NCBI GenBank assembly: GCA_030550025.1
Contig: JAUQQC010000002.1
Location: 192,356-256,355 of the forward strand
Source: Acidobacteriota bacterium
Lineage (GTDB): Bacteria > Acidobacteriota > Blastocatellia > HR10
Length of the DNA stretch: 64,000 nucleotides
Direction of reading: 5' to 3'
Position 1 is the stretch's first letter, and each line of letters begins with the position of its first letter. The position numbers and the translations under genes are program-made. Shown piece by piece: positions 8,940 to 17,666 of the stretch. A model generated the notes under the pieces. That model ran no database searches. It saw nothing but the letters and a program-made list of their open reading frames with translations, and was not told where the DNA came from.

Positions 8940-10796
8940 ATGAGAACGAAAATCGCCTTACCCTGGGTGATCGTAAGCCTCGTCGTCGCAGTCGCCGTGA
9001 CGGCCCTTGTGTTCTCCATGCGAGGGCGCGGGCCGAGGGTAGAGCGCGGCGAAGTCGCCGAGGCCGCCGTGGCGACTTATGTGGCTCCGGGGGACTTGGA
9101 CGAGTACTACCTCTTCTACTCCGGCGGCCATTCGGGAAACGTGTTCGTCGCGGGCGTCCCCTCGATGCGCCATATCGCGACGATCCCGGTCTTCACCCCC
9201 TATCCCTCGACGGGCTATGGGTTCGACAAGGAGTCCCGAGAGATGCTCGGCGAATATACGTGGGGGGATGTGCACCATCCGGCCTTGAGCGAAACCAACG
9301 GCGATTACGATGGGCGGTGGCTCTTCGTCAACGACAATGCTAACAATCGCGTCGCGCGGATCGACCTGCGCGATTTCAAGGTGAAGCAGATCTTGGGACC
9401 GATCCCGAACATCTCCGGCTATCACGGGGGATCGTTCGTCACCCCGAACACCGAATACATCCTGGCGGCTTCGCGGTTCTCCGTTCCGCTGCCTAAGGGG
9501 ACGTATGCGCCCGTCGAGGAGTATGCCACGCGATATAAGGGAGTCGTCTCCGGCATCGCCGTGGATCCGAAGACGGGCGAGATGAGCGTGGGCTGGCAGG
9601 TCCTGATGCCGCCGTTCAACTTCGATCTGGGGGACGCCGGCAAGGGGCCGAGCCATGGCTGGGCTTTCTGGACCTCCTACAATACGGAGCGGGCGATCGG
9701 AAAGTTGGAGGTCACCTCCACGCAACGAGAGCGCGACTACATCGCGGCGGTGAATTGGCGGGCGGCCGAGCAAGCGATCCGAGATGGGAAGTTCACGGTG
9801 ATCGGTGGCGTGAAGGTCATTGATCCGAAGACCGTCCCGGGCGTCGTCTATCTCATCCCCTGCTCGAAGAGTCCGCACGGTGTGGACGTGAGTCCAGATG
9901 GCCGGTATATCGTCGCCAGCGGGAAGCTCGCCTCGATCACGACCGTCTTCAACATCGAGAAGATCCTGACCGCGATTCAGAACAAGAACTTCACGGGCGA
10001 GGAGGATGGCATCCCCGTCCTCAATTATGATGCCGTCAAAGATGCGGAAGTGAATGTGGGGTTGGGGCCGCTGCATACAGTCTTCGATGATCGAGGATAC
10101 GCCTACACGAGCCTCTTCGTCGAGAGCGCCGTCGCCAAATGGAAGCTCGGCACCTGGGAGGTCGTGGACAAGATCCCCGTCTCTTACAACATCGGCCATC
10201 TGGCCGCCGCCGAGGGCGATACGGTCAGTCCAGATGGGAAGTATCTGGTGGCGCTCAACAAGCTCTCGCACGGGCGACACTTGGGTGTCGGCCCCTCGCA
10301 GCCGGAAAGCTCGCAGCTCATCGATATCTCCGGCGAGAAGATGAGGCTCCTCTACGACGCCTTCACCGAGCCCGAGCCGCATTACGCGCAGATGATCAAG
10401 GCCGACAAGCTCAAGCCGATCGAAGTCTATCCAAAGGAGGAGAACAAGCATCCGCACGCGATCTGGGACGTCAAGGATGCGAAGATCGAGCGGCGCGGCA
10501 ACGAGGTGGTCGTTAAGATGCTCGCCGTGCGCAGCAGTTTCGAGCCCTGGAAGATCGAAGTGAACCAGGGGGACAAGGTCGTCATCCATCTGACGAACAT
10601 CGAGCAGACGACCGATGAGCTGCATGGTTTCGCCATCGGCGAGTACAACATCAACGTGGTGGTGGACCCGGGCGAGACGAAGACGATCGAATTCGTCGCA
10701 CACAAGCCCGGCGTCTTCCCCTACTACTGCACGAACTTCTGTTCGGCCTTGCATCAGGAGATGCAGGGCTATTTGCTCGTGAAACCGAGATCCTGA
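8940..10796 (+). CDS. nosZ: Nitrous-oxide reductase, clade II (Sec-type)
   Basis: A 618-residue periplasmic copper enzyme that reduces N2O to N2. The seven-bladed propeller domain shows the family DVHHP motif near residue 110 and LFVNDNANNRVARI near 130. The C-terminal cupredoxin domain holds the CuA site CTNFCSALHQEM near residues 596-607, with both Cys, His and Met ligands present. The N-terminus is a plain Sec signal/anchor (KIALPWVIVSLVVAV) with no twin-arginine motif, the hallmark of clade II (atypical) NosZ. I chose the ATG at 8940 because AAAGGAGGGGGCC directly precedes it; in-frame codons upstream to 8880 encode nothing family-like. It sits between the electron-transfer genes and the maturation genes. 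Confidence 0.95.
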   Translation: MRTKIALPWVIVSLVVAVAVTALVFSMRGRGPRVERGEVAEAAVATYVAPGDLDEYYLFYSGGHSGNVFVAGVPSMRHIATIPVFTPYPSTGYGFDKESREMLGEYTWGDVHHPALSETNGDYDGRWLFVNDNANNRVARIDLRDFKVKQILGPIPNISGYHGGSFVTPNTEYILAASRFSVPLPKGTYAPVEEYATRYKGVVSGIAVDPKTGEMSVGWQVLMPPFNFDLGDAGKGPSHGWAFWTSYNTERAIGKLEVTSTQRERDYIAAVNWRAAEQAIRDGKFTVIGGVKVIDPKTVPGVVYLIPCSKSPHGVDVSPDGRYIVASGKLASITTVFNIEKILTAIQNKNFTGEEDGIPVLNYDAVKDAEVNVGLGPLHTVFDDRGYAYTSLFVESAVAKWKLGTWEVVDKIPVSYNIGHLAAAEGDTVSPDGKYLVALNKLSHGRHLGVGPSQPESSQLIDISGEKMRLLYDAFTEPEPHYAQMIKADKLKPIEVYPKEENKHPHAIWDVKDAKIERRGNEVVVKMLAVRSSFEPWKIEVNQGDKVVIHLTNIEQTTDELHGFAIGEYNINVVVDPGETKTIEFVAHKPGVFPYYCTNFCSALHQEMQGYLLVKPRS

Positions 10797-10802
10797 ATCC
10801 TC

Positions 10803-10839
10803 CGGAGGGGGAGCTATTCCCCCCTCCGTCCAGGGGGGA
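10803..10839 (+). promoter_or_regulatory. Two mutually exclusive G/C hairpins covering a ribosome binding site
   Basis: CGGAGGGGG (10803-10811) pairs perfectly with CCCCCTCCG (10820-10828). The same C-run (TCCCCCC, 10818-10824) can instead pair with GGGGGGA (10833-10839), which is the ribosome binding site of the gene starting at 10843. Only one hairpin can form at a time, the arrangement of a translational switch. It might also simply tune expression or stabilise the nosZ 3' end. Confidence 0.5.
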
Positions 10840-10842
10840 GGT

Positions 10843-11391
10843 ATGCAGGAGAAGGGCTTGAAAGGGAAACGGATCCTCATGGTCATTGCGCCGGAAGATT
10901 TCCGGGATGAAGAGCTGTTCACGCCGAAGGGCCTTTTCGAGGCCGAGGGGGCGGAGGTGAAGATCGCCTCGACGCGGCTCGGTCCGGCGCGCGGGATGCT
11001 CGGCGGGAGCGCTTCGCCCGATCTGCTCATCGCCGACGCGCGCGCGGACGATTATGACGCGATCGTCGTCGTCGGGGGGATGGGATCCCCAACGTACTTG
11101 TGGTCGAACGAAACGTTGCATCGGCTGCTGCGAGAGGCGGAGGAGAAGGGGAAGATCATCGGAGCCATCTGCCTCTCGCCAGCGGTGCTGGCGCGCGCCG
11201 GCCTCTTGCGTGGCCGACGGGCGACCGTGTACGCGACGGAGGAGTCCCTGCGCGAGTTGCGACAAGGCGGCGCGCACTATCAAAGCGTGGACGTCGTCAC
11301 CGATGGACGCCTCATCACGGCCAGCGGACCGCAGGCGGCCGCCGAATTCGGGCGCGCCATCTGCGCGCAGCTCGCCGCTCGCTCGGGTTGA
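10843..11391 (+). CDS. DJ-1/PfpI family protein within the nos operon
   Basis: A 182-residue DJ-1/PfpI-fold protein. It shows the early acidic loop PEDFRDEEL near residue 17, the VVVGGMGS strand and the nucleophile elbow GAICLSPAVLA with Cys near residue 109. The residue after the Cys is Leu instead of the His of PfpI proteases, so peptidase activity is doubtful; a glyoxalase, chaperone or redox role is possible. It lies between nosZ and the NosB-like gene, same strand, 46 bases after nosZ, and its ribosome binding site is part of a possible hairpin switch. A role in protecting or maturing NosZ is speculation from position. Confidence 0.78.
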   Translation: MQEKGLKGKRILMVIAPEDFRDEELFTPKGLFEAEGAEVKIASTRLGPARGMLGGSASPDLLIADARADDYDAIVVVGGMGSPTYLWSNETLHRLLREAEEKGKIIGAICLSPAVLARAGLLRGRRATVYATEESLRELRQGGAHYQSVDVVTDGRLITASGPQAAAEFGRAICAQLAARSG

Positions 11392-11421
11392 TGGCGCCCG
11401 CGCGAATATGGATGGAACGAG

Positions 11422-12075
11422 ATGGAACGCTTTTTGGAAACGGCGAATCGTTTCTTCGACCTCCCGCTCGGAGTACGGAGCCGGCTCGTCCTTCTTGTGG
11501 CCGCGCTCGTGCTCATCCCGACATATCTCTTCCCCCTCTGGCAGATGACGCTCTATTCCAACCAATTCCCCGACGGCCTGCGGCTCTATATCTACTCGCA
11601 CAAGCTGGAAGGGGCGCGGTCGCCGAGACGGGATGATCTCCGAGAGATCAATACGCTGAATCACTACATCGGCATGCGCCCGCTTCTGGAGAGCGATTTC
11701 AGCGAATTCAAGTGGATCCCTCTGATGGTCGGCATCTTCTTCATCCTCGCGCTGCGCGCGATCGTGATCGGCAAGATGTCGAATCTCGTGGATACGACCG
11801 TGCTCTTCATGTATTTTGGCCTCTTCTCGTTCTGGAGCTTCTATCGCCGATTGTACGAGTACGGGCACAACTTGGACCCAACGGCGCCGGTGAAGGTTCC
11901 GCCTTTCATGCCACCGCTTTTCGGTTCTCAACAGATCGCGAATTTTCGCGTTCACAGTTATCCGGGAGCGGCGTCGTTCTTCATGGTGGGCTTCTTCCTC
12001 CTCTCGCTGGTGGCGATCTGGCTCGCGACCAAGGAGCGACGGTTCAGGGAGATCAGCCCTGGGGCGATCGGTTGA
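11422..12075 (+). CDS. NosB-like four-helix membrane protein
   Basis: A 217-residue protein with four predicted membrane helices (about residues 20-40, 98-117, 122-144 and 183-203). The first loop, outside the membrane, contains LFPLW, the region DGLRLYIYSHKLEG and the segment INTLNHYIGM, which match the conserved features of the NosB-type proteins found in clade II nos clusters. The exact job of these proteins is not established; they are thought to support electron transfer or NosZ assembly. It lies 30 bases after the DJ-1/PfpI gene and 16 bases before nosD. The family assignment comes from recalled pattern and context, not a search. Confidence 0.65.
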   Translation: MERFLETANRFFDLPLGVRSRLVLLVAALVLIPTYLFPLWQMTLYSNQFPDGLRLYIYSHKLEGARSPRRDDLREINTLNHYIGMRPLLESDFSEFKWIPLMVGIFFILALRAIVIGKMSNLVDTTVLFMYFGLFSFWSFYRRLYEYGHNLDPTAPVKVPPFMPPLFGSQQIANFRVHSYPGAASFFMVGFFLLSLVAIWLATKERRFREISPGAIG

Positions 12076-12091
12076 GGGGATCACAAGGGAT

Positions 12092-13507
12092 ATGCCGGGA
12101 GGCCCGATCTCGCGTACACGGCGGACGGGGGGGGATCGTAGGGCGCTTCGACGATGCGCGTGGGGGGGAGTTGTGCTCCTGGTGGGAATAGGGGGGAGCG
12201 CTGAGGCGAAGACACTTGTTGTGAAGCCGCAGGGCCCGCTGGCCTCCGTCCGCGAGGCGATCCGCCAAGCCGATCCCGGAGATACGATCCGCATCGAAGC
12301 CGGCGTGTATGTGGGCAATCTCCGGCTGGAGAAGCCGCTCGCTCTCGAAGGCGTGGGCAAACCGATCATCCGCGGCGAAGGGAGCGGGAGCGTGATCACC
12401 GTGTTGGCGGATGGATGCGCCATTCGCGGCTTGGTCATCGAGCGGAGCGGTCGGGTGCTCGTCGAGGAGGATTCTGGAATCTTGGTGAAGTCGAGCCGAA
12501 ATCGGATCGAGGAGAACGAGATCCGCGACGTCCTCTATGGGATCTATCTCTATGCCGCCCATGACAACCTCATTCGCGGGAATCGCCTTCGCGGTCGCGT
12601 CGAGTTGGAGTTCGGGGAGAGAGGCAACGGCATCCACATTTGGAATTCGCGCGGCAATCGGATCATTGCCAACGCGATCTCGCACATGCGCGACGGGCTG
12701 TATCTGCAGAACGCCTCCGGAAGCCTGATTCGCGAGAATCGCGTCTTCCAGGTGCGCTACGGCCTCCACTACATGTTCTCGGACGATAACACCATCGAGG
12801 GGAATCGGTTCTTCGACAACGTGGCCGGAGCGGCCATCATGTATTCGCGGCGCATTCGACTGCGGCGGAACATCTTCTTCCGAAATCGCGGCTTCAGCTC
12901 CTACGGCCTCCTCTTTCAAGATTGCGACGATTGCGTCATCGAAGGGAATCTCATCGCCGATAATGCCGTGGGGATCTTCATGGAAGCGCTCCGCCGAAGC
13001 GTCTTTCGGCGAAACCTCATCGCGACCAACGACGTGGCCGTGTATCTCTTCAGCAGCGCGAGCGAGAACATCTTCACGGAGAACAGCTTCGTTCGGAACC
13101 TGAGCCTGTTGCGGGTGATCGGCCGGGGGACGACGACGCGATGGAGCTGGCAAGGGGTGGGGAATTATTGGGACGACTACGAGGGGTTCGACGCGGATGG
13201 CGATGGGATCGGCGACGTGCCGTTTCGCCTTCAGGACCTCTTCGAGCGCTTGGAGGGGAATCATCCGCGCCTGCGGGTATATCTGTCGAGCGCGGCCGCC
13301 GAAGCGTTGGCGTTCGCCGAGAGGGCCTTCCCGATCATCCCTGGGCCGCAAGAATGGGATCCGGCCCCGCTTCGGAAGCCGCGCGCTTTGTGGCCATCGG
13401 AGGCGCTGGAGATCGAGCGCGTTCCATCGTCCCGATGGACGTTCTTGGTCCCGATGATGATGGTCGGCATCTCCGTGGGCCTCTTCCTCTGGGTGAGGAA
13501 GCGATGA
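12092..13507 (+). CDS. nosD: NosD, periplasmic copper-site maturation protein
   Basis: A 471-residue right-handed beta-helix protein. From about residue 95 to 370 it is a run of CASH-type repeats built on the pattern N-x-(I/L/F)-x-x-N (for example GNRLRG, ANAISH, GNRFFD, RNLIAT). The signal peptide is marked by a hydrophobic stretch (GGVVLLVGIGGSAEA), and a C-terminal membrane segment ends the protein (MMMVGISVGLFLW). NosD acts in the periplasm with the NosFY transporter to build the CuZ centre of NosZ, apparently by supplying sulfur. The start codon has little ribosome-binding sequence. Its stop overlaps the nosF start as ATGA. Confidence 0.92.
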   Translation: MPGGPISRTRRTGGDRRALRRCAWGGVVLLVGIGGSAEAKTLVVKPQGPLASVREAIRQADPGDTIRIEAGVYVGNLRLEKPLALEGVGKPIIRGEGSGSVITVLADGCAIRGLVIERSGRVLVEEDSGILVKSSRNRIEENEIRDVLYGIYLYAAHDNLIRGNRLRGRVELEFGERGNGIHIWNSRGNRIIANAISHMRDGLYLQNASGSLIRENRVFQVRYGLHYMFSDDNTIEGNRFFDNVAGAAIMYSRRIRLRRNIFFRNRGFSSYGLLFQDCDDCVIEGNLIADNAVGIFMEALRRSVFRRNLIATNDVAVYLFSSASENIFTENSFVRNLSLLRVIGRGTTTRWSWQGVGNYWDDYEGFDADGDGIGDVPFRLQDLFERLEGNHPRLRVYLSSAAAEALAFAERAFPIIPGPQEWDPAPLRKPRALWPSEALEIERVPSSRWTFLVPMMMVGISVGLFLWVRKR

Positions 13508-14484
13508 TCGAGGTCGAGCATGTGGTGAAGGTGTTCGATGGCGTGCGCGCTGTGGACGACGTCTCTTTTCGCGTGTGCGCGGGCGAGACGTTCGCCCTCC
13601 TTGGTCCGAATGGGAGTGGGAAGACGACGCTCTTGAAGTGCCTGATGGGACTTCTGAAACCGAACGCGGGGCGCATTCGCGTTCGTGGGATCGAAGTGGG
13701 AAGCGATCCGCGCGCGGCCCTGTCGTGGATGAGCTACCTGCCGCAACGCGTCGTCTTTCCCGACGGGCTCACGGTGCGCGAGGTGCTCACGTTCTATGCG
13801 CGATTGCGCGGGGAGCGATCCGAGCGCATCGAGCGCGTGTGTCATCAGCTTCGGCTCGATCTTGGAGACCTCTCGGGTCGGTCCATCGGTGCGCTCTCCA
13901 GTGGCTTGCTGCAGCGGGTGGGGCTGGCGGTGGCTTTGCTCGCCGAGGTCCCGGTCCTCGTCCTCGATGAGCCCACGGTCAGTCTCGATCCCGAGGGGGT
14001 TCAACAACTTCGCTCCATCCTCGCCGAGTTGAGAGGGGAGGGGCGGACGATCCTCTTCTCCTCGCACGTGCTCTCGGACGTCGAAGTCCTCGCCGATCGC
14101 GTCGCCGTCCTCGTCCAAGGGAAGCTGGTCGCCCTCGAATCGGTCGAGGGGTTGCGCGATCAGTGGCGACAGAACGCGCTCACTCGCGTGCACTTGTGGA
14201 ATCCGAGCGAGCGGTTCGTCGAACTCGCCCATCGCCATGGAGCGAGCGAGGCGCGACTTCTTGGTTCCTCTCTCCTCTTCCGATCGAAAGCATCGGATCG
14301 CCTGGCGATCTTGCGCGCTCTGGAGGCAGGGGGAGCGCGGATCGAAACGTTCTGGACGCCGGAGCCGTCGCTGGAGGAGGTCTACTGGAACCATGTGGGC
14401 AAGGGGTCTGCTGGGGGTACTTTTGATCGCGGGGATCGCGTGTCGGAGCCCGCGACCGCAGCCGGTCGAACTACATCCGAGTGA
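13504..14484 (+). CDS. nosF: NosF, ABC transporter ATP-binding protein for CuZ maturation
   Basis: A 326-residue ABC ATPase. The Walker A motif GPNGSGKT lies near residue 34, the LSSGLLQRV signature near 137, and the Walker B VLVLDEPT near 156. With NosY (permease) and NosD it forms the exporter needed for CuZ assembly in NosZ. The ATG at 13504 overlaps the nosD stop by four bases, giving translational coupling; no upstream in-frame codons look like part of the protein. The frame continues for about 30 codons beyond the nosL start, so the C-terminal tail overlaps the coding sequence for the NosL signal peptide, which is unusual. Confidence 0.93.
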   Translation: MIEVEHVVKVFDGVRAVDDVSFRVCAGETFALLGPNGSGKTTLLKCLMGLLKPNAGRIRVRGIEVGSDPRAALSWMSYLPQRVVFPDGLTVREVLTFYARLRGERSERIERVCHQLRLDLGDLSGRSIGALSSGLLQRVGLAVALLAEVPVLVLDEPTVSLDPEGVQQLRSILAELRGEGRTILFSSHVLSDVEVLADRVAVLVQGKLVALESVEGLRDQWRQNALTRVHLWNPSERFVELAHRHGASEARLLGSSLLFRSKASDRLAILRALEAGGARIETFWTPEPSLEEVYWNHVGKGSAGGTFDRGDRVSEPATAAGRTTSE

Positions 14485-14824
14485 CGTCTGCTCGTTCTGC
14501 AAGATGGCGATCTCGGAGAAGCCGTACGCGGCCGAGCTGATCGATCGCGAGGGACGGGTCTTCCCATTCGATGACCTCGGGTGCTTGGTGCGCTTCGCCC
14601 GCGAGCGCGGTTTGCGAGAGCGGGCGACCTTCTTCGTCCTCGACTATGAGACGCTTCGATGGATCGAGGCCGAGCGCGCGATTTATGTCCAAGCGGGCTC
14701 CATTCCGAGCCCCATGCGGCACGGGATCATCGCCGTGAGCGATCGTCCTCGAGCCGAAGCCCTCGCCGATCGCTTCCGCGGTCGGATCGGATCATTCGCC
14801 GACATCTGGACATGGGTCCCATAG
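14393..14824 (+). CDS. nosL: NosL, copper chaperone-like protein
   Basis: A 143-residue NosL family protein, thought to bind Cu(I) outside the cytoplasm and deliver it to NosZ. After a short hydrophobic leader (LLGVLLIAGIAC) comes DVCSFCKM, a variant of the family's CxxCxM copper motif, then the conserved FDDLGCLVRF segment. The leader Cys near residue 17 may be lipid-modified, though the -3 position is Gly, so the lipobox is imperfect. The start lies inside nosF (92-base overlap) and is preceded by GGAGGAGG. The 3' end overlaps nosY by 13 bases. Confidence 0.88.
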   Translation: MWARGLLGVLLIAGIACRSPRPQPVELHPSDVCSFCKMAISEKPYAAELIDREGRVFPFDDLGCLVRFARERGLRERATFFVLDYETLRWIEAERAIYVQAGSIPSPMRHGIIAVSDRPRAEALADRFRGRIGSFADIWTWVP

Positions 14825-15636
14825 CCACGCTCGCCCTCTTCGAGCTGAAGGTTCACGTTCGGAACCGATGGGTGCTCGTGTTCGCCTTCGTCTTCGGCTT
14901 CACGGCGGTGGCAATCGCCGCCTTCGGTTTAGCGACGGCGGGAGTCGCAGGCTTTCAGGGGTTCGCGCGCACGACGGCGAGTTTGCTCAATCTCGCGCTC
15001 TATGTGATCCCGCTCGTCTCCCTGATGATGGGCACGATGAGCTTCGCCGGGGAGAAGAATGCCGGGGAGCTGCTCTTCGTGCAGCCGATCGCCCGCGAAA
15101 GCCTCGTTTGGGGGAAGTTGCTTGGCCTCATGCTTTCGATCGCCATCGCCACGGGATTCGGTTTCGGGCTGGCGGGGATGATCATCGCCGCCCGCGTGGG
15201 ATCGGCCGGGGTGACGCGGTACATGCTCTTTGTCGGGCATGTGTTACTGCTGGCCCTGGCCTTTCTCGCGCTCGGCATACTGGTGGCCATTGCTGGAGGG
15301 AGAAAGCCCCGGGCCTTCGGATACGCCCTCTTCCTCTGGTTCTTCTTCGTGCTCTTCTACGATCTGCTGGTGATCGGGCTGACGTTCCTCGTGCCCGAAC
15401 CGATAGCGAATCGGATGGTCTTCCTCTCCCTCTTTGGGAATCCGGTGGATTTGGTGCGCGTCTCCGGCTTCATGACGTTGGATAACCCGACGATCTTCGG
15501 CGCGGCGGGCGTGATGCTCGTGAGATTCTTCGGCGGAGAGGGGCGTGCGCACGCGATCCTCATGACGGGGACGATGCTCTGGGGGATCCTCCCGGCTTGG
15601 TTGGCCCAATGGCTCCTTCGGCGTCAGGACATTTGA
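14812..15636 (+). CDS. nosY: NosY, ABC transporter permease for CuZ maturation
   Basis: A 274-residue integral membrane protein with six to seven hydrophobic helices. The cytoplasmic signature EKNAGELLFVQPIARESLVWGK (read from residue 82) and the short SGFMTLDNPTIFG loop match the NosY/ABC-2 permease family. It pairs with NosF to move a sulfur-containing factor needed for the NosZ CuZ cluster. The ATG at 14812 overlaps the end of nosL by 13 bases. It is the last gene of the nos run; the neighbouring mnmA gene is convergent, 28 bases away. Confidence 0.9.
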   Translation: MGPIATLALFELKVHVRNRWVLVFAFVFGFTAVAIAAFGLATAGVAGFQGFARTTASLLNLALYVIPLVSLMMGTMSFAGEKNAGELLFVQPIARESLVWGKLLGLMLSIAIATGFGFGLAGMIIAARVGSAGVTRYMLFVGHVLLLALAFLALGILVAIAGGRKPRAFGYALFLWFFFVLFYDLLVIGLTFLVPEPIANRMVFLSLFGNPVDLVRVSGFMTLDNPTIFGAAGVMLVRFFGGEGRAHAILMTGTMLWGILPAWLAQWLLRRQDI

Positions 15637-15664
15637 GGGAGAGGTCGTCCTCAGGGGGCGCGTC

Positions 15665-16798
15665 CTAGAGGATCCAACCGCCGCCGATGACGAGATCGTC
15701 CTGGTAGAAGACAGCTGCCTGACCAGGCGTGACGGCGCGCTGCGGTTCATCGAAGCGCACGAGCACGGAGCCATCCGCACTCGGTTCGATTGTGGCCGCC
15801 GCCTCATCATGCCGGTAGCGGATCTTCGTCGTGACGCGCATCGGTTCGCGCAATTCGGCGATGGCGATCCAGTTCGGGCTCACCACGCGGAGCGTCTCCC
15901 GGTAGAGGTCGTGCTCCTCGCCGACGATGACGCGGTTGTGGCGGAAGTCCAAATCCACGACGTAGACGGGACGTCCCAAGGCGATCCCGAGGCCTCGCCG
16001 CTGACCAATCGTGTAGCGATGAATCCCCTCATGATAGCCGAGGACGCGGCCATCGGTCGTGACGATCTCCCCTCGCTGCGGTCGCGGGAGCGTCCGACGC
16101 GCCTCAGCCAAGGGGTCGTGGCCATCTACCACAAGCCCCGTTTGGACGTATTGCTCGACGAAGCGCACGTAGTCGCCATCGGGGACGAAGCTGAGGTCCT
16201 GGCTCTCCGCCTTCTCGGCTACGGGGAGGCCGAACTCGCGAGCGAGGCGTCGGACTTCCGACTTCGTCAGATGCCCCAGGGGAAAGACGATGCGCGCCAG
16301 TTGCTCTTGCGTCAGCTCGAAGAGGAAATAGGACTGATCCTTCTGCCGATCCACGCCGCGCCGCAACAGGAAGCGACCCCGCTCCCCGTCCCACTGGATG
16401 CGCGCATAGTGTCCGGTGGCCACGCGCTCGAAGCCCAATTGTTCAGCGAAGCGAAGGAAAGTGGCGAACTTGATCCGCGAGTTGCAGGGAACACAGGGAT
16501 TGGGCGTACGCCCGCGCAAGTACTCGCGCACGAAAGGGAGGACGATCTCTCGCTCGAACTCTTCCTCGAGATTGAGGACGTAGAAGGGGATGCCCAACTG
16601 CGCGGCGACGCGCCGCGCGTCGTAGAGGTCATCGAGCGAACAGCAGCGGGAGGGCAGGGGTTCCCCGTTCGGCCCCGTGAAGCGGCGCTGGTTCCAGAGC
16701 TGCAACGAGAAGCCGACGATCTCATGCCCCTCGCGCTTCAACAGGGCCGCCGCCGTGGAACTGTCCACGCCTCCGCTCATGGCGACGGCAATACGCAT
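15665..16798 (-). CDS. mnmA: tRNA-specific 2-thiouridylase MnmA
   Basis: A 377-residue enzyme that thiolates U34 of tRNAs for Lys, Glu and Gln. The PP-loop ATP motif SGGVDSS lies near residue 8. The catalytic Cys sits in [12 protein letters not shown] near residue 100, the DQSYFLF motif near 145, and the second catalytic Cys region at AGQAAVFY-like C-terminal sequence (PGQAAVFY) is present. I chose the ATG at 16798, where the conserved [10 protein letters not shown] begins and GAGGGAGC lies upstream, rather than a more distal start that would add about 30 non-conserved residues. It is transcribed opposite to both neighbours. Confidence 0.93.
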   Translation of the reverse strand: MRIAVAMSGGVDSSTAAALLKREGHEIVGFSLQLWNQRRFTGPNGEPLPSRCCSLDDLYDARRVAAQLGIPFYVLNLEEEFEREIVLPFVREYLRGRTPNPCVPCNSRIKFATFLRFAEQLGFERVATGHYARIQWDGERGRFLLRRGVDRQKDQSYFLFELTQEQLARIVFPLGHLTKSEVRRLAREFGLPVAEKAESQDLSFVPDGDYVRFVEQYVQTGLVVDGHDPLAEARRTLPRPQRGEIVTTDGRVLGYHEGIHRYTIGQRRGLGIALGRPVYVVDLDFRHNRVIVGEEHDLYRETLRVVSPNWIAIAELREPMRVTTKIRYRHDEAAATIEPSADGSVLVRFDEPQRAVTPGQAAVFYQDDLVIGGGWIL

Positions 16799-16840
16799 CG
16801 TGCGTGCTCCCTCGGTGTGGTAGCGCGCTCCTTCCAAAGA

Positions 16841-16853
16841 TGCTATTATAGCA
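16841..16853. promoter_or_regulatory. Palindromic divergent -10 element between mnmA and the NorQ-like gene
   Basis: The perfect palindrome TGCTAT-T-ATAGCA reads as TATTAT on the plus strand (16844-16849) and TATAAT on the minus strand, so one site could serve both genes. No good -35 is visible for either. On the plus strand the predicted RNA start lies within a few bases of the start codon at 16860. Confidence 0.45.
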
Positions 16854-16859
16854 GAGGCT

Positions 16860-17663
16860 ATGATGGAAGTGGCGGAGAAATATCGGATCAAGCGCGAACC
16901 GTTCTATCTGCCGACGAACAACGAGGTGGAGTTGTTCACGGCGGCTTATCGTCAAAAGCTCCCGGTGATGCTGAAGGGGCCGACCGGATGCGGCAAGACC
17001 CGCTTCGTGCAATACATGGCGTGGCGGCTGGGACGACCGCTCATCACCGTCGCGTGCCACGAAGATCTCTCGGCGACGGATCTGGTCGGACGGTTCCTGC
17101 TTGAAGGAGAGGAGACGGTCTGGCACGATGGGCCCCTGACGACGGCCGTGAAGATCGGCGCCATCTGCTACTTGGACGAAGTCGTCGAAGCTCGCAAAGA
17201 TACGATCGTGCTCATCCATCCGCTGACGGATGATCGGCGCATCCTCCCGATCGAGAAATTAGGGACGTTGCTCGAAGCCCCCGACGAATTCATGCTCGTC
17301 ATCTCCTACAATCCGGGCTATCAGAGCGTACTCAAAGACCTGAAGCAATCCACACGGCAGCGCTTTGTGAGTCTCGAATTCGACTACCCCTCCTTCGAGA
17401 ACGAGGTGCGCATCGTCATGCACGAAGGCGGAGTGGACGAGGAGACGGCGCGCGATCTGGTGCGCATTGGACAGAAGGCGCGTAATCTGAAGGGGCACGG
17501 TTTGGAGGAAGGCGTCTCCACGCGCTTGCTCGTCTATGCCGCGCAGCTCATTCGGAGTGGCATCTCCCCGTATGAGGCGTGCGAGGCCGCCATCATTCAG
17601 ACGATCACGGATGATCTGGAGATTCAGCGGAGCCTTCGCGAGATCGTGACGACGATCATCTGA
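16860..17663 (+). CDS. NorQ/NirQ/CbbQ-like MoxR AAA+ ATPase
   Basis: A 267-residue MoxR-group AAA+ ATPase. Walker A is GPTGCGKT near residue 40, Walker B is ICYLDEV near 101, and the sensor region SYNPGYQ lies near 148. The [12 protein letters not shown] segment is characteristic of the NorQ/NirQ/CbbQ branch. These ATPases work with a VWA partner to insert metals into, or activate, enzymes such as nitric oxide reductase or Rubisco. The partner gene begins 3 bases downstream. No norCB or Rubisco gene is in the window, so the client is unknown. There are two tandem ATG codons and only a weak GAGG; the -10 lies very close. Confidence 0.88.
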   Translation: MMEVAEKYRIKREPFYLPTNNEVELFTAAYRQKLPVMLKGPTGCGKTRFVQYMAWRLGRPLITVACHEDLSATDLVGRFLLEGEETVWHDGPLTTAVKIGAICYLDEVVEARKDTIVLIHPLTDDRRILPIEKLGTLLEAPDEFMLVISYNPGYQSVLKDLKQSTRQRFVSLEFDYPSFENEVRIVMHEGGVDEETARDLVRIGQKARNLKGHGLEEGVSTRLLVYAAQLIRSGISPYEACEAAIIQTITDDLEIQRSLREIVTTII

Positions 17664-17666
17664 CCT

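Noticed and set aside
8958-11030. 690-codon minus-strand frame opposite nosZ
   Set aside because: nosZ has all its copper-site motifs on the plus strand; the antisense frame is low-complexity and Arg/His-rich, as expected for an antisense shadow.
15637-15664. Terminator between nosY and mnmA
   Set aside because: Only a 5-bp stem could be drawn and no T-run follows.
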